A stretch of 64,000 nucleotides of DNA, taken from positions 1-64,000 of the forward strand of contig JAMYFF010000005.1 in assembly GCA_024128875.1 (NCBI GenBank), written 5' to 3'. The stretch comes from Salinilacustrithrix flava (GTDB taxonomy: Bacteria; Actinomycetota; Acidimicrobiia; Acidimicrobiales; Salinilacustritrichaceae). Of this stretch, positions 19,704 to 27,868 are shown in pieces; position 1 is the stretch's first letter; each line of letters begins with the position of its first letter. The notes below the pieces were generated by a model. It was not told where the DNA came from and searched no databases. It saw only the letters and a list, made by a program, of their open reading frames with translations. The position numbers were made by a program, and so were the translations under genes.

Positions 19704-20948
19704 TCAGACCGGGTAGGGCTCGAACTTGCCGCAGAGGGTGCGGACCTCGTCGCGGACCGCCGCGATCTCGGTCTCGTCCTCCCGGCCGTCGAGCGTGCGC
19801 ACGATCAGCCCGGCGATGACGTCCATCTCGCCCTCACCCATGCCCTGGGTGGTGACCGCCGGCGTGCCGATGCGCAGGCCGGAGGTGATGTAGGGCGGGC
19901 GGGGGTCGTCGGGGACGGTGTTCTCGTTGAGCGAGATGCCGGCCCGGTCGAGGGCGAGGCGGGCCTTCTTGCCCGACAGCTCCTCGTCGTAGGAGCGCAG
20001 GTCCACGAGCAGCAGGTGGTTGTCGGTGCCGCCGGACACGAGCCGCAGGCCCCGACCGGCGAGGCCCCTGGCCAGCGCCTCGGCGTTGCGCACGATCTGG
20101 GCGGCGTAGTCCCGGAACTCCCCGGTGGCGGCCTCGGCGAAGGCGACGGCCTTGCCGGCGATGACGTGGTCGAGGGGGCCGCCCTGGAGCCCGGGGAACA
20201 TGGCCTTGTCGATGGTGGGGGCCAGCTCCTCGGTGCACAGGATCGTGCCGCCGCGGGGGCCGCGCAGGGTCTTGTGCGTCGTGAAGGTGACGATGTCGGC
20301 CACCGGCACCGGCGAGGGGTGCACGCCACCGGCGATCAGCCCGGCGATGTGGGCGGCGTCGAACATGAAGTAGGCGCCGATCTCGTCCGCGATGTCCCGG
20401 AAGGGCTGCGGGTCGATGATGCGGGGGTAGGCGGTGGCCCCCGCGACGATGATCTTGGGCCGGTGCTCGAGGGCGACGTCGCGGACCTGGTCGAAGTCGA
20501 TGCGCTCGTCGGAGGGGGTGACCCCGTAGGACACGAAGTCGTACAGCTTGCCGCTGGCGTTCACCGGCGAACCGTGCGTGAGGTGGCCGCCCTGGTCGAG
20601 GCGCAGGCCGAGCACGGTGTCGCCCGGGTCGAGCAGGGCGAGGTACACGCCCATGTTGGCGTTGGCGCCGGCGTGGGGCTGGACGTTGGCGTGGGCCGCG
20701 CCGAACAGGGACTTGGCCCGCTCGATGGCGAGGGTCTCGACCTCGTCGATGACCTCGTTGCCGCCGTAGTAGCGCTTGCCGGGGTACCCCTCGGAGTACT
20801 TGTTGGTCAGCACCGAGCCGGTGGCCCGCATGACGGCCGGAGAGGTGAAGTTCTCCGATGCGATCAGCTGGATGGTGGTGTTCTGGCGCTCGACCTCCCG
20901 GTCGATCAGGCCGAACAGCTCGTCGTCGTCGATCTCGGGCCAACCCAT
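19704..20948 (-). CDS. glyA: Serine hydroxymethyltransferase
   Basis: This 414-residue PLP enzyme (usual about 415-430) converts serine and tetrahydrofolate to glycine and methylene-THF. The PLP lysine is K226 in [14 protein letters not shown]. The N-terminal [13 protein letters not shown] and the [13 protein letters not shown] segment are diagnostic. The ATG at 20948 ([11 protein letters not shown]) has no ribosome-binding site, but a CACGAT box lies 6 nt upstream, so it may be leaderless. Confidence 0.96.
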   Translation of the reverse strand: MGWPEIDDDELFGLIDREVERQNTTIQLIASENFTSPAVMRATGSVLTNKYSEGYPGKRYYGGNEVIDEVETLAIERAKSLFGAAHANVQPHAGANANMGVYLALLDPGDTVLGLRLDQGGHLTHGSPVNASGKLYDFVSYGVTPSDERIDFDQVRDVALEHRPKIIVAGATAYPRIIDPQPFRDIADEIGAYFMFDAAHIAGLIAGGVHPSPVPVADIVTFTTHKTLRGPRGGTILCTEELAPTIDKAMFPGLQGGPLDHVIAGKAVAFAEAATGEFRDYAAQIVRNAEALARGLAGRGLRLVSGGTDNHLLLVDLRSYDEELSGKKARLALDRAGISLNENTVPDDPRPPYITSGLRIGTPAVTTQGMGEGEMDVIAGLIVRTLDGREDETEIAAVRDEVRTLCGKFEPYPV

Positions 20949-20994
20949 GGCCCCATCGTGCCACCGATGTCGGTGGCCGTCGTGATCGCCGGGG

Positions 20995-21453
20995 TCAGCC
21001 GGCGGTCCCCCCGTTGCCGTTCTCGATGGCGTGGATGCCGTCGACCCGCCGCTCGTGGCGACCGCCCTCGAACGGCGTGGTGAGCCACAGCTGCAGGATC
21101 TCGTCGGCCAGGCCGGGTGCCACGATGCGGGCACCCATCGCGAGCACGTTGGCGTCGTTGTGCTCCCTGCTCATCCGCGCCGTGTACAGGTCGTTGCAGA
21201 GCGCGGCGCGCACGCCGCGCACCTTGTTGGCCGCGATCTGCTCGCCCTGGCCCGAGCCACCGAGCACGATCCCCCGGTCGGCGTCGCCGCTCGCCACCGC
21301 CTGGCCCACGGCGGCCATGATCGGCGGGTAGTCGACCGACTCGGTCGAGTCGGTGCCCATGTCGATGGCCTCGTGGCCGAGGTCGGAGATGGTGGCGAGC
21401 AGGTGCTGCTTGAGGTCGTAGCCGGCGTGGTCGGCGCCGATGGCGATGCGCAA
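20995..21453 (-). CDS. rpiB: Ribose-5-phosphate isomerase B
   Basis: This 152-residue RpiB interconverts ribose 5-phosphate and ribulose 5-phosphate in the pentose phosphate pathway. The N-terminus [17 protein letters not shown] is typical, and the catalytic region contains [11 protein letters not shown] and a [13 protein letters not shown] loop. The only start that fits the family N-terminus is TTG at 21453; the longer open frame adds unrelated residues. Twenty-three bases separate it from the phosphatase gene upstream. Confidence 0.92.
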   Translation of the reverse strand: MRIAIGADHAGYDLKQHLLATISDLGHEAIDMGTDSTESVDYPPIMAAVGQAVASGDADRGIVLGGSGQGEQIAANKVRGVRAALCNDLYTARMSREHNDANVLAMGARIVAPGLADEILQLWLTTPFEGGRHERRVDGIHAIENGNGGTAG

Positions 21454-21476
21454 TGGGGGCTCCGGGTCGAGGTGGA

Positions 21477-22019
21477 TCAGGGGAACAGGTGGGAGACGAC
21501 GACGTCGAGGAGCTCGTCGAGGGTCTCGGCGGTTCGACGGTACGCGGCGGCAGGTCGGCCGTACGGATCCGGCACCTCGTCCTCGGGGGCGACGCCGAGC
21601 ACGTCGGCCGGCCGGCGTCCGGCACCGATGCGCCGGAGCCAGTCGCGCACTCCCTCGCCGTCGCGGCGCGGACCGTGGGCTTCGGCCCGGCGGGCCAGGT
21701 CCGGGAGCGTGAACGTGCGCTCGAAGGCGTCCCGGTCGAGGACGGCGACCTCCCGGACGTGCATGCGCTCCATGCACAGGATCAGGTCGGGGTCGCCGAG
21801 GTGGTCGACGGTGACCCGCTGGCTGCGGTGCGCGCGCAGGTCCAGGCCGCGCCCGGAGAGCAGCTCCACCGCGGGCGGCGACGCGGGACGGTCCTCGGTG
21901 ACGAAGCCGGCGGAGGTGATCTCGGCCGGGACGTCGCGCTCGTCGAGGCGCTGGCGCAGCATGGCCTCGGCCATGGGCGATCGGCAGATGTTGCCGGTGC
22001 AGACGACGAGGATGCGGAC
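21477..22019 (-). CDS. Low-molecular-weight protein-tyrosine phosphatase, start codon not canonical
   Basis: Translating upstream of the first in-frame ATG (21974) gives VRILVVCTGNICRSPMAEAML, exactly the LMW-PTP N-terminus with the P-loop CxxxxxCRS. The catalytic C-terminal Asp region is VPDPYGRPAAAY (DPY). The family therefore requires a start at about 22019. That codon is GTC, and no ATG, GTG, TTG or CTG exists in frame between 22019 and the upstream stop. Either a rare start codon is used (GTC here, or ATC at 22034), or the base is a sequencing error for GTG, or the gene is dead. From ATG 21974 the protein would lack its catalytic Cys. About 180 residues. Possible roles are phosphotyrosine or arsenate-type chemistry, not resolved. 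Confidence 0.75.
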   Translation of the reverse strand, partial: VRILVVCTGNICRSPMAEAMLRQRLDERDVPAEITSAGFVTEDRPASPPAVELLSGRGLDLRAHRSQRVTVDHLGDPDLILCMERMHVREVAVLDRDAFERTFTLPDLARRAEAHGPRRDGEGVRDWLRRIGAGRRPADVLGVAPEDEVPDPYGRPAAAYRRTAETLDELLDVVVSHLFP

Positions 22020-22089
22020 GGCGGAGGGGTCGATGCCGCCGGAGGCTACCGGTGCGGGTTGCCCACCTCGGCGCCCGGGCTCCTACATT

Positions 22090-22107
22090 CTTGACCGTTC
22101 GGTCAAG
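22090..22107. promoter_or_regulatory. Palindromic operator, TetR-type, before the thiolase-like gene
   Basis: CTTGACCG (22090-22097) and CGGTCAAG (22100-22107) form a perfect 8-bp inverted repeat with a 2-base spacer. It lies 18 bp before the GTG of the thiolase-like gene. This shape is typical of operators bound by TetR-family repressors of fatty-acid or sterol metabolism. No TetR gene lies in the window. Confidence 0.6.
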
Positions 22108-22124
22108 TCTTTTCGGAGGTACCC

Positions 22125-23612
22125 GTGTCGCTCGATCCCCGCACCCCGGTCATCATCGGCGTCGGCCAGCGGAGCCAGCGCGTCGACCGCGGTGAGCCCG
22201 AGCTCGAGCCGGTGGACCTCATGGTCGTCGCCGGCCGGGCCGCCCTCGAGGACGCCTCCGTCACCGATGCCTCCGCGATCGACTCGGTCCGCACGGTCGG
22301 GCTGCTGTCGTGGCGCTACACCGATCCCGGCTCGCTCGTGGCCGAGCGCCTCGGCGTCGGGCACCCGATCGACAGCGGCATCTCGGCCATGGGCGGGAAC
22401 TCCCCGCAGATGCTGCTCAACCAGACGGCGCTCGACATCCAGGCGGGCGAGGTCTCCTGCGTCCTGCTGGCCGGCGCCGAGTCGTGGCGGACCCGCTCCA
22501 AGTACCGCGCCACGGGCGAGAACCCGCCGTGGACCACCGAGCCGGAGGGCACCGAGCCGGCCCGGGAGATCGGCACCGCGGTCGAGATGAACCACGAGGC
22601 CGAGACCGCCCTCGGGATCTTCCTGCCGATCCAGGTGTACCCGATGTTCGAGCAGGCCCGTCGCCACCACCTCGGGCGCACCATGGACGAGCACCTGCCG
22701 ATCCTCGGCGGGCTGTGGTCGCGCTTCTCCGAGGTCGCGGCGAAGAACCCGCACGCCTGGATCCAGGAGGCCATGACCCCCGAGGAGATCGTCACCCCCT
22801 CCCCCACCAACCGCATGGTGGGCATGCCGTACACGAAGGTCATGAACTCCAACAACGCGGTCGAGCAGTCGGCCGCGGTGCTGGTGTGCTCGGTCGAGGT
22901 GGCCGAGCGCCTGGGCGTGCCCCGCGATCGCTGGGTGTTCCCGCTGGCCGGCTCCGATGCGCACGAGCACCCCTACGTGTCCCACCGCGACACCCTCTAC
23001 ACCGCGCCCGCGGTCGGCATCGCCGGCCGGGCCGCGCTCGCCGAGGCCGGCCTCACCATCGACGACATCGACCACGTCGACCTCTACTCGTGCTTCCCGG
23101 TGGCGGTGCAGGTCGGCGCCGACGAGCTCGGCCTCGACCTCGACCGCCAGCTCACCCTCACCGGCGGGCTGAGCTTCGCCGGCGGGCCGTGGAACAACTA
23201 CGTGATGCACTCCATCGCCGCCACGGTGGACGCCCTGCGGGACGACCCGGGCAGCACCGGCCTGGTGTGGGCCAACGGCGGCTACCTCACCAAGCACGCC
23301 TTCGGCATCTACTCCACCGAGCCGCCGGCCGAGGGGTTCCGCCACGCCCACCCGCAGGACGAGATCGATGCGCTGCCGTCCCGTGAGGTCGCACCCGACC
23401 ACGAGGGCGAGGCCACCGTCGAGACCTGGACCGTGATGCACGGCAAGGACGGCCAGCCCGAGCAGGGCATCGTCGCCATGCTGCTCGACGACGGCCGACG
23501 CGCCTGGGGCACCACCGACGACGCCGACACCCTCGCCACGATGGTCGCCGAGGACATCATCGAGCGGCGCGTGCACCGCACCGCCGAGGGCCGGGTCAGC
23601 CTCCTGGACTGA
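22125..23612 (+). CDS. Thiolase-fold acetyl-CoA acetyltransferase-like protein
   Basis: This 495-residue protein has an acetyl-CoA acetyltransferase-like thiolase fold of the type common in lipid- and sterol-degrading Actinobacteria. The start RTPVIIGVGQRSQR and the segment MNHEAETALGIFLPIQVYPMFE are typical of that group. The C-terminal region reads GLVWANGGYLTKHAFGIYST in place of the classical GGxxxxHPxG. The classical N-terminal nucleophile motif CxSG is absent (ISAMGGNSPQML instead), so ordinary thiolytic chemistry is doubtful. A GGAGGT site precedes the GTG at 22125. Control by the palindromic operator is inferred. Confidence 0.82.
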   Translation: MSLDPRTPVIIGVGQRSQRVDRGEPELEPVDLMVVAGRAALEDASVTDASAIDSVRTVGLLSWRYTDPGSLVAERLGVGHPIDSGISAMGGNSPQMLLNQTALDIQAGEVSCVLLAGAESWRTRSKYRATGENPPWTTEPEGTEPAREIGTAVEMNHEAETALGIFLPIQVYPMFEQARRHHLGRTMDEHLPILGGLWSRFSEVAAKNPHAWIQEAMTPEEIVTPSPTNRMVGMPYTKVMNSNNAVEQSAAVLVCSVEVAERLGVPRDRWVFPLAGSDAHEHPYVSHRDTLYTAPAVGIAGRAALAEAGLTIDDIDHVDLYSCFPVAVQVGADELGLDLDRQLTLTGGLSFAGGPWNNYVMHSIAATVDALRDDPGSTGLVWANGGYLTKHAFGIYSTEPPAEGFRHAHPQDEIDALPSREVAPDHEGEATVETWTVMHGKDGQPEQGIVAMLLDDGRRAWGTTDDADTLATMVAEDIIERRVHRTAEGRVSLLD

Positions 23613-23636
23613 CGCCGCGCCGCAGATCTCGTCGGG

Positions 23637-24077
23637 TCAGTGGCCCGGGGGGCGGGGCCGCTCGTCGTCGAAGCCGATCTCCAGGTTCTCGGCCCGGAAG
23701 CGCTCGTCCCGCTCGTCGAGGGCGGCGCGCGCATCGGCCGGCATCTCGTCGACGATCTGGCGGAACTGCTTCGACGCGTAGCTGATGAGCTCGACGTCGG
23801 TGAGCGCGACCAGCGTGGCCGAGCGGGGACGCAGGTCGAGCAGCGCCATCTCGCCCAGCACCGAGCCGCGGCCGGCCGTGCCGACGACGTGGCCGTTGAC
23901 GATGATCTGGACCTCGCCGGAGACGACGACGAACGCCTCGCGGCCGACCTCGCCCTGCTCCATGAGCACCGCGCCCTTCTCGGCTTCCACGGTCTCGCCC
24001 ATGGCGGCGATCTTGTCGAGCGCGGCACGGTCGAAGCCGGAGAAGAAGGAGATGGTGGAGAGGTCGATGTCGGGCAT
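23637..24077 (-). CDS. Cyclic nucleotide-binding domain protein
   Basis: This 146-residue stand-alone cNMP-binding domain starts IDLSTISFFSGFDRAALDKIAAM. It continues with the beta-roll VLMEQGEVGREAFVVVSGEVQI and the phosphate-binding cassette GSVLGEMALLDLRPRSATLVAL. The conserved Gly-Glu and Arg of the cassette are present. There is no DNA-binding domain, so it is not a complete Crp/Fnr regulator. It lies just downstream of sua5 and may form part of that operon. The ligand is not known. Confidence 0.85.
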   Translation of the reverse strand: MPDIDLSTISFFSGFDRAALDKIAAMGETVEAEKGAVLMEQGEVGREAFVVVSGEVQIIVNGHVVGTAGRGSVLGEMALLDLRPRSATLVALTDVELISYASKQFRQIVDEMPADARAALDERDERFRAENLEIGFDDERPRPPGH

Positions 24078-24115
24078 TGGTGGCGGCTCCCTCGAGGTGT
24101 GGTCGGACCGGGAGG

Positions 24116-24733
24116 CTAGGCGTCCGGCGCGTCGCTCGCGTCGATGTCCACCGCGCCCTGGCGCAGCACCCGCGGGCGCTCCCCGGTGAGGTCGACGACG
24201 GTGGAGGGCACGCCGGTGAGCGCACCGCCGTCGAGCACCAGGTCGATGGGCCCGAGCAGCTGCTCGGCGGCCTCGGTGGCGGACGCCGGCGTGGGCTGGC
24301 CGTGGCGGTTGGCGCTGGTGGTGGCCAGCGGGCCGACGCGGGCGGCGAGGGCGCGCACCAGGTCGTGGTCGGGGCAGCGCAGGCCGATGGTGTGGGTCGG
24401 CTCCCCCAGCGCCCACGGCAGGCCGGCCCGCCGGGGCAGGACCATCGTGAGCGGCCCCGGCCAGTGGGCCGCGGCGAGCGCCCGGGCCAGCGGCGAGACC
24501 GACTCGGTCAGCGCCAGGGCCTGCTCGGCGTCGGCGCACAGCACCGCCACCGGCACGGCGGCCCCACGGCCCTTGCGCTCGAACAGGGCACGGGTCGCGT
24601 CCGGGTCGGACGCCAGCGCGGCCAGGCCGTAGACCGTCTCGGTCGGCAGGACCACGAGGCCACCGCCGAGGAGGGACTTGGCGGCGCGCTCGACGGCACC
24701 CGGGTCGTCCGCGGCGATGACGGGTGCGGTCAC
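24116..24733 (-). CDS. Threonylcarbamoyl-AMP synthase (Sua5/YciO/YrdC)
   Basis: This 205-residue YrdC/Sua5-domain enzyme makes threonylcarbamoyl-AMP from threonine, bicarbonate and ATP for the t6A37 modification of tRNA. Signatures are the start LLGGGLVVLPTETVYGLAA, the KGRG..PVAVL segment, and the SANRHGQPT loop with GGALTGVPSTVVDLTG. It is the short TsaC-like form without the Sua5 C-terminal domain. The GTG at 24733 overlaps the prmC stop as GTGA. Confidence 0.92.
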   Translation of the reverse strand: MTAPVIAADDPGAVERAAKSLLGGGLVVLPTETVYGLAALASDPDATRALFERKGRGAAVPVAVLCADAEQALALTESVSPLARALAAAHWPGPLTMVLPRRAGLPWALGEPTHTIGLRCPDHDLVRALAARVGPLATTSANRHGQPTPASATEAAEQLLGPIDLVLDGGALTGVPSTVVDLTGERPRVLRQGAVDIDASDAPDA

Positions 24734-25587
24734 CGCCGGGCCACCAGGAAGCGCTCGCGGCCGGCGAGGTCGGTGCCGGTGCGGATCTCGGTGAACCCGG
24801 CGCTGGCGGCCAGCGCACGGGTGACCGGTCCCTGGTCGTCGCCGTGCTCGACCACGAGCGCGCCGCCGGGAGCGAGCCACTCGACCGCCTCGGCCACGAT
24901 GACCCGGATGTCGGCGAGCCCGTCGTCACCGGCCCGCAGTGCGTCGATCGGCTCCCAGCGCTCGACGTCGTCGGGCAGCTCGGCCGCGTCGGGGACGTAG
25001 GGCGGGTTGGACGCCACGACCCCGACCTCGCCCCGCAGCTCCTCGGGCAGGGCGGCGAACCACGAGCCCTCGACCAGGCGCACCGTGCGGGCCTTGCGAC
25101 CGAGCCCGGTGCAGTTGGCCCGGGCCACGGCCAACGCGTCCGGTGACCGCTCGACGCCCCAGACCTCGGTGCCCGGGCGCTCCGACGCGACGGACAGGGC
25201 GATGGCACCGGAGCCGGTGCCGAGGTCCACGACGGCTCCCCCGACCCGGGCGTGCTCGTCGAGGACGGCATCGACGACGACCTCGGTCTCAGGACGCGGG
25301 ATCAGCACCCGGCGGTCGACGAAGAGCTCGAGCCGGCGGAACGGCCACCGCTCCAGCACGTACTGCAGCGGTTCACCCGCTTCGCGCCGTTCGACCATGA
25401 GGCGCCAGTGGTGGTGCGAGCGGACGGTGACGGGCTTGTCGGCGACCAGGCGGTAGGGGTCGCCGGCGGCACGCTCGACGATCCAGCGGGCTTCGTTCGA
25501 CGCGTTGTCGACACCGGCGGCGCGCAGGCGCTCGACGGTCTGCTGGTGCAGCTCGGCCCAGCTCGTCGTGTCGGTGTCGGCGACCAT
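24730..25587 (-). CDS. prmC: Peptide chain release factor N5-glutamine methyltransferase
   Basis: This 285-residue PrmC methylates the Gln of the GGQ motif in release factors. It has an N-terminal helical domain and a SAM-binding domain with VVDLGTGSGAIALSVA. The catalytic NPPY sits in VVASNPPYVPD and is followed by EPIDALRAGDDGL. In most Actinobacteria it follows prfA directly; here a sigma-factor operon separates them. The start is ATG at 25587, about 10 nt after a TAGGAT box. Confidence 0.94.
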   Translation of the reverse strand: MVADTDTTSWAELHQQTVERLRAAGVDNASNEARWIVERAAGDPYRLVADKPVTVRSHHHWRLMVERREAGEPLQYVLERWPFRRLELFVDRRVLIPRPETEVVVDAVLDEHARVGGAVVDLGTGSGAIALSVASERPGTEVWGVERSPDALAVARANCTGLGRKARTVRLVEGSWFAALPEELRGEVGVVASNPPYVPDAAELPDDVERWEPIDALRAGDDGLADIRVIVAEAVEWLAPGGALVVEHGDDQGPVTRALAASAGFTEIRTGTDLAGRERFLVARR

Positions 25588-25618
25588 GGAGCCGTCGATC
25601 CTACGAGCACCCCTTCTC

Positions 25619-25646
25619 GTTCTGGCAGTGCTCGTGTTGCGGCCAG
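25619..25646 (+). repeat. Dispersed intergenic repeat, type 1, copy B
   Basis: The sequence runs from GTTCTGGCAGTGCTCGTG to GCGGCCAG. It lies in the divergent gap between prmC and the sigma-factor gene and matches copy A (6532-6559) at 23 of 28 bases. Confidence 0.55.
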
Positions 25647-25715
25647 GTAAACCTCGGGACGCCCTCGTGCGTGTGCTGGGGTGTGGATGCAGTCGGCGGG
25701 ATCGGAGGTGCGGCG

Positions 25716-26243
25716 GTGAGCAGCGAGGCGCTGGACCCCGCGGTGGTCGTACTCCACGATGACGGGCCGTCCTTCGACGACCTCTACCGGCGCGAGCACC
25801 GCCCGCTGCTCCGCCTCGCCTGGACCCTGACCGGTCGCCGCGACCTCGCCGAAGAGCTCGTCCAGGACGCCATGCTCGTCGTGCACCGGGACTGGGACCG
25901 GGTCCGGCGCTACGAGTCCCCCGGCGGCTTCGTCCGTCGGGTGCTGCTCAACGCGGCGACCTCGGCCGCCCGCCGTCGCGCCGCGGAGGGCCGGGCAGTC
26001 GCCCGCGTGCCCACCGACGGCGTCCACCGCGACGAGCTGCCCCCAGACGACGCGTTCTGGTCCGCGCTGCGCTCGCTACCCGAGCGCCAGGCCCACGCCG
26101 TGGCGCTGCACTACCTGGAGGACCTCCCCGTGTCCGAGATCGCCCGGGTGCTCGAGATCGCCGAGGGCACCGTCAAGGTCCACCTGCACCGGGGCCGGCT
26201 GGCGCTCGCCGAGCTGCTGCGCGACGAGCTGGAGGAGGGCTGA
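25716..26243 (+). CDS. ECF-type RNA polymerase sigma factor (SigE-like family)
   Basis: This 175-residue group 4 sigma factor has region 2 at about 18-80 (LYRREHRPLLRLAWTLTG...AEELVQDAMLVV) and region 4 at about 110-165 (ALRSLPERQAHAVALHYLEDLPVSEIARVLEIAEGTVKVHLHRGR). The GTG at 25716 has GGAGGT six bases upstream. It overlaps the next gene by one base (TGATG). This pairing usually means the second gene encodes a regulator of the sigma factor or its main target. The operon sits between prmC and prfA on the opposite strand. Confidence 0.9.
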   Translation: MSSEALDPAVVVLHDDGPSFDDLYRREHRPLLRLAWTLTGRRDLAEELVQDAMLVVHRDWDRVRRYESPGGFVRRVLLNAATSAARRRAAEGRAVARVPTDGVHRDELPPDDAFWSALRSLPERQAHAVALHYLEDLPVSEIARVLEIAEGTVKVHLHRGRLALAELLRDELEEG

Positions 26244-27781
26244 TGGAGGGCACCGAGCTGCTCGATGCGCTGGATCGCCGGGCTCGCCGAGCCGTCAGCG
26301 CGCTCGACGCCGGGTTGGGTGATGCCGAACCCGCTCCCCTGCCGATCGACGCCGGAGGCGGTCGCCGGCGCCCGTGGGTGCCCCTCCTGGTCGCGGCTGC
26401 GCTCGTCGTGGTCGCGCTGGTCGGGATCGGCCTGGCGCTGGACGCTCGGGACGACGAGCAGGGCACGGTGGCCGACGACCGTGACGTGCCCGTGGAGACC
26501 GGCGCCGACGTGACCGGGTTCGCGCTGCCCGAGCCCGAGGCCCTCGGCTACGAGGTCCGGGCGGCGTTCGACGGGCCCTCCGTCGCGGTCGATCCCGCCA
26601 GTGGACAGCCGGGTCCGCCCTACACCGCGCACGGTCCCACCGGCAGCGACGATCCCTGGCAGCAGGCGATCGTCACCCAGACCACGCCGTGGGACGATCG
26701 GGTCTACGGCGGCGAGCTCATCGACCTCGGTGGCATCGAGGGCCTGTACCGCACCTCCGGGAGCTCCCAGCAGATCGCCTGGCAGGACGGGGACACCGCC
26801 CGGACCCTCATGTCGAGCGCCCTGGATCGGGATGCCCTCGTGGAGGTCGCCCGCGAAGCAGTTGCCGCGGGGTGGTCCGCCGACGGCCCGCTGCCCGGGC
26901 ACGACGTGCTCCACGAGGGCACCTACGATCAGTTCAGCCCCGTCATCGAGTACGGCGCCTCGGTGCGCAGCGACTGGCAGGGAGTCGCCTACGACGCCAC
27001 CTCAGGCGACGACGACATCGTGGTCGGGTGGCGTCCGGGAGGACCGGGCCTGCTCGGCGCGCTGCACGTGTTCAGCGACGAGGTGGAGCGGGTCGAGGTG
27101 GACGGCCAGGGGATCTCGGTCTCCAGGTCGACCGTTGGAGGCCCGTCGCACGCGTCGTGGCAGCCGGTCGAGGGGACCGTCGTCGCCCTCGTCACGTACG
27201 GCGACATCGATGCCGTCCTCCGCCGGGTCGTCCCCGGCCTCAACCCCATCGACGCCGCAGCCTTCGACGCGATGGTCGGCGCCCACCCCGCATCGCCCGA
27301 GCTGGCGCTGCTCGACGCTCCCGCATCGAGCTTCGAGGCCGAGGGCGAACCCCTCGCGAGCATCGAGATCCCGGATCGTGCCGGTTTCACCTACCGGCTC
27401 CGGATCCTCGAGGACGACGACGCCAGGTACGCCCTGATGCAGGAGATCGCCGAGGGCAACGGCACCAGCGGCTCGGGTGGACCGCTGGCCGATCTCTCGA
27501 CCACGGCGCTTCAGTCGGGCAGCCTGTCGAACGAGGAGACGGGGTCCGGCACGCCGGTGATCGTCAGCGGTGTGCTGCCCGACGGCGTCGCTCCGGACCT
27601 GTCCACCGCCCGCTTCGTCGACCGCACGACCGGTGCCGAGGTCGCCGTGCTGGACTTCCTGACCGGCTCCATCCCGGGCTCGTCCCGCCTGCTCGGACTC
27701 GTCTTGCTCGACGCCGACCCGACTGCCGCGATCGACGCCACGTTCCAGACGGCCGACGGCGAGCGGACCTGGCGACTCTGA
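26243..27781 (+). CDS. Single-pass membrane protein coupled to the sigma factor
   Basis: This 512-residue protein has a short cytoplasmic N-terminus (about 45 residues), one membrane helix (PLLVAAALVVVALVGIGLAL) and a large outside domain of about 440 residues rich in Asp and Gly. No zinc anti-sigma motif (HxxxCxxC) is visible in the N-terminus, so it is not a classical ZAS anti-sigma factor, but its topology and coupling fit a membrane partner or sensor for the sigma factor. The outer part ends with a segment reminiscent of a secreted beta domain (TGSGTPVIVSGVLPDG). I do not recognise the family. Confidence 0.75.
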   Translation: MEGTELLDALDRRARRAVSALDAGLGDAEPAPLPIDAGGGRRRPWVPLLVAAALVVVALVGIGLALDARDDEQGTVADDRDVPVETGADVTGFALPEPEALGYEVRAAFDGPSVAVDPASGQPGPPYTAHGPTGSDDPWQQAIVTQTTPWDDRVYGGELIDLGGIEGLYRTSGSSQQIAWQDGDTARTLMSSALDRDALVEVAREAVAAGWSADGPLPGHDVLHEGTYDQFSPVIEYGASVRSDWQGVAYDATSGDDDIVVGWRPGGPGLLGALHVFSDEVERVEVDGQGISVSRSTVGGPSHASWQPVEGTVVALVTYGDIDAVLRRVVPGLNPIDAAAFDAMVGAHPASPELALLDAPASSFEAEGEPLASIEIPDRAGFTYRLRILEDDDARYALMQEIAEGNGTSGSGGPLADLSTTALQSGSLSNEETGSGTPVIVSGVLPDGVAPDLSTARFVDRTTGAEVAVLDFLTGSIPGSSRLLGLVLLDADPTAAIDATFQTADGERTWRL

Positions 27782-27810
27782 CGTCGCCCTGTCGGGCGGA
27801 TGCAAGTCGT

Positions 27811-27843
27811 CCAGCCGCTACACCACGACTGCCAGTTTGCTGG
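27811..27843 (-). repeat. Dispersed intergenic repeat, type 1, copy C (inverted)
   Basis: On the minus strand this reads AACTGGCAGTCGTGGTGT (27837-27820), then A and GCGG, matching copies A and B. It lies in the convergent gap between the sigma-factor operon and prfA. Outer bases CCAGC and GCTGG could pair. Confidence 0.5.
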
Positions 27844-27857
27844 GGGCGGCGCCGCCC
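27844..27857. terminator. GC palindrome in the convergent gap before prfA
   Basis: GGGCGGCGCCGCCC is a perfect 14-bp palindrome between two convergent genes, 11 nt after the prfA stop codon on the minus strand. It could act as a bidirectional terminator, although there is no loop and no T-tract. Confidence 0.35.
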
Positions 27858-27868
27858 GGCTCCAGGGG

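Noticed and set aside
22091..22113. TTGACC of the palindrome as a -35 element
   Set aside because: At 16-18 bp spacing there is no -10-like hexamer; the sequence there is the ribosome-binding site. The palindrome itself is the better explanation.
25671..25715. Upstream TTG/GTG start for the sigma factor
   Set aside because: GTG 25716 has a well-placed GGAGGT; the extra 15 residues would precede it without support.
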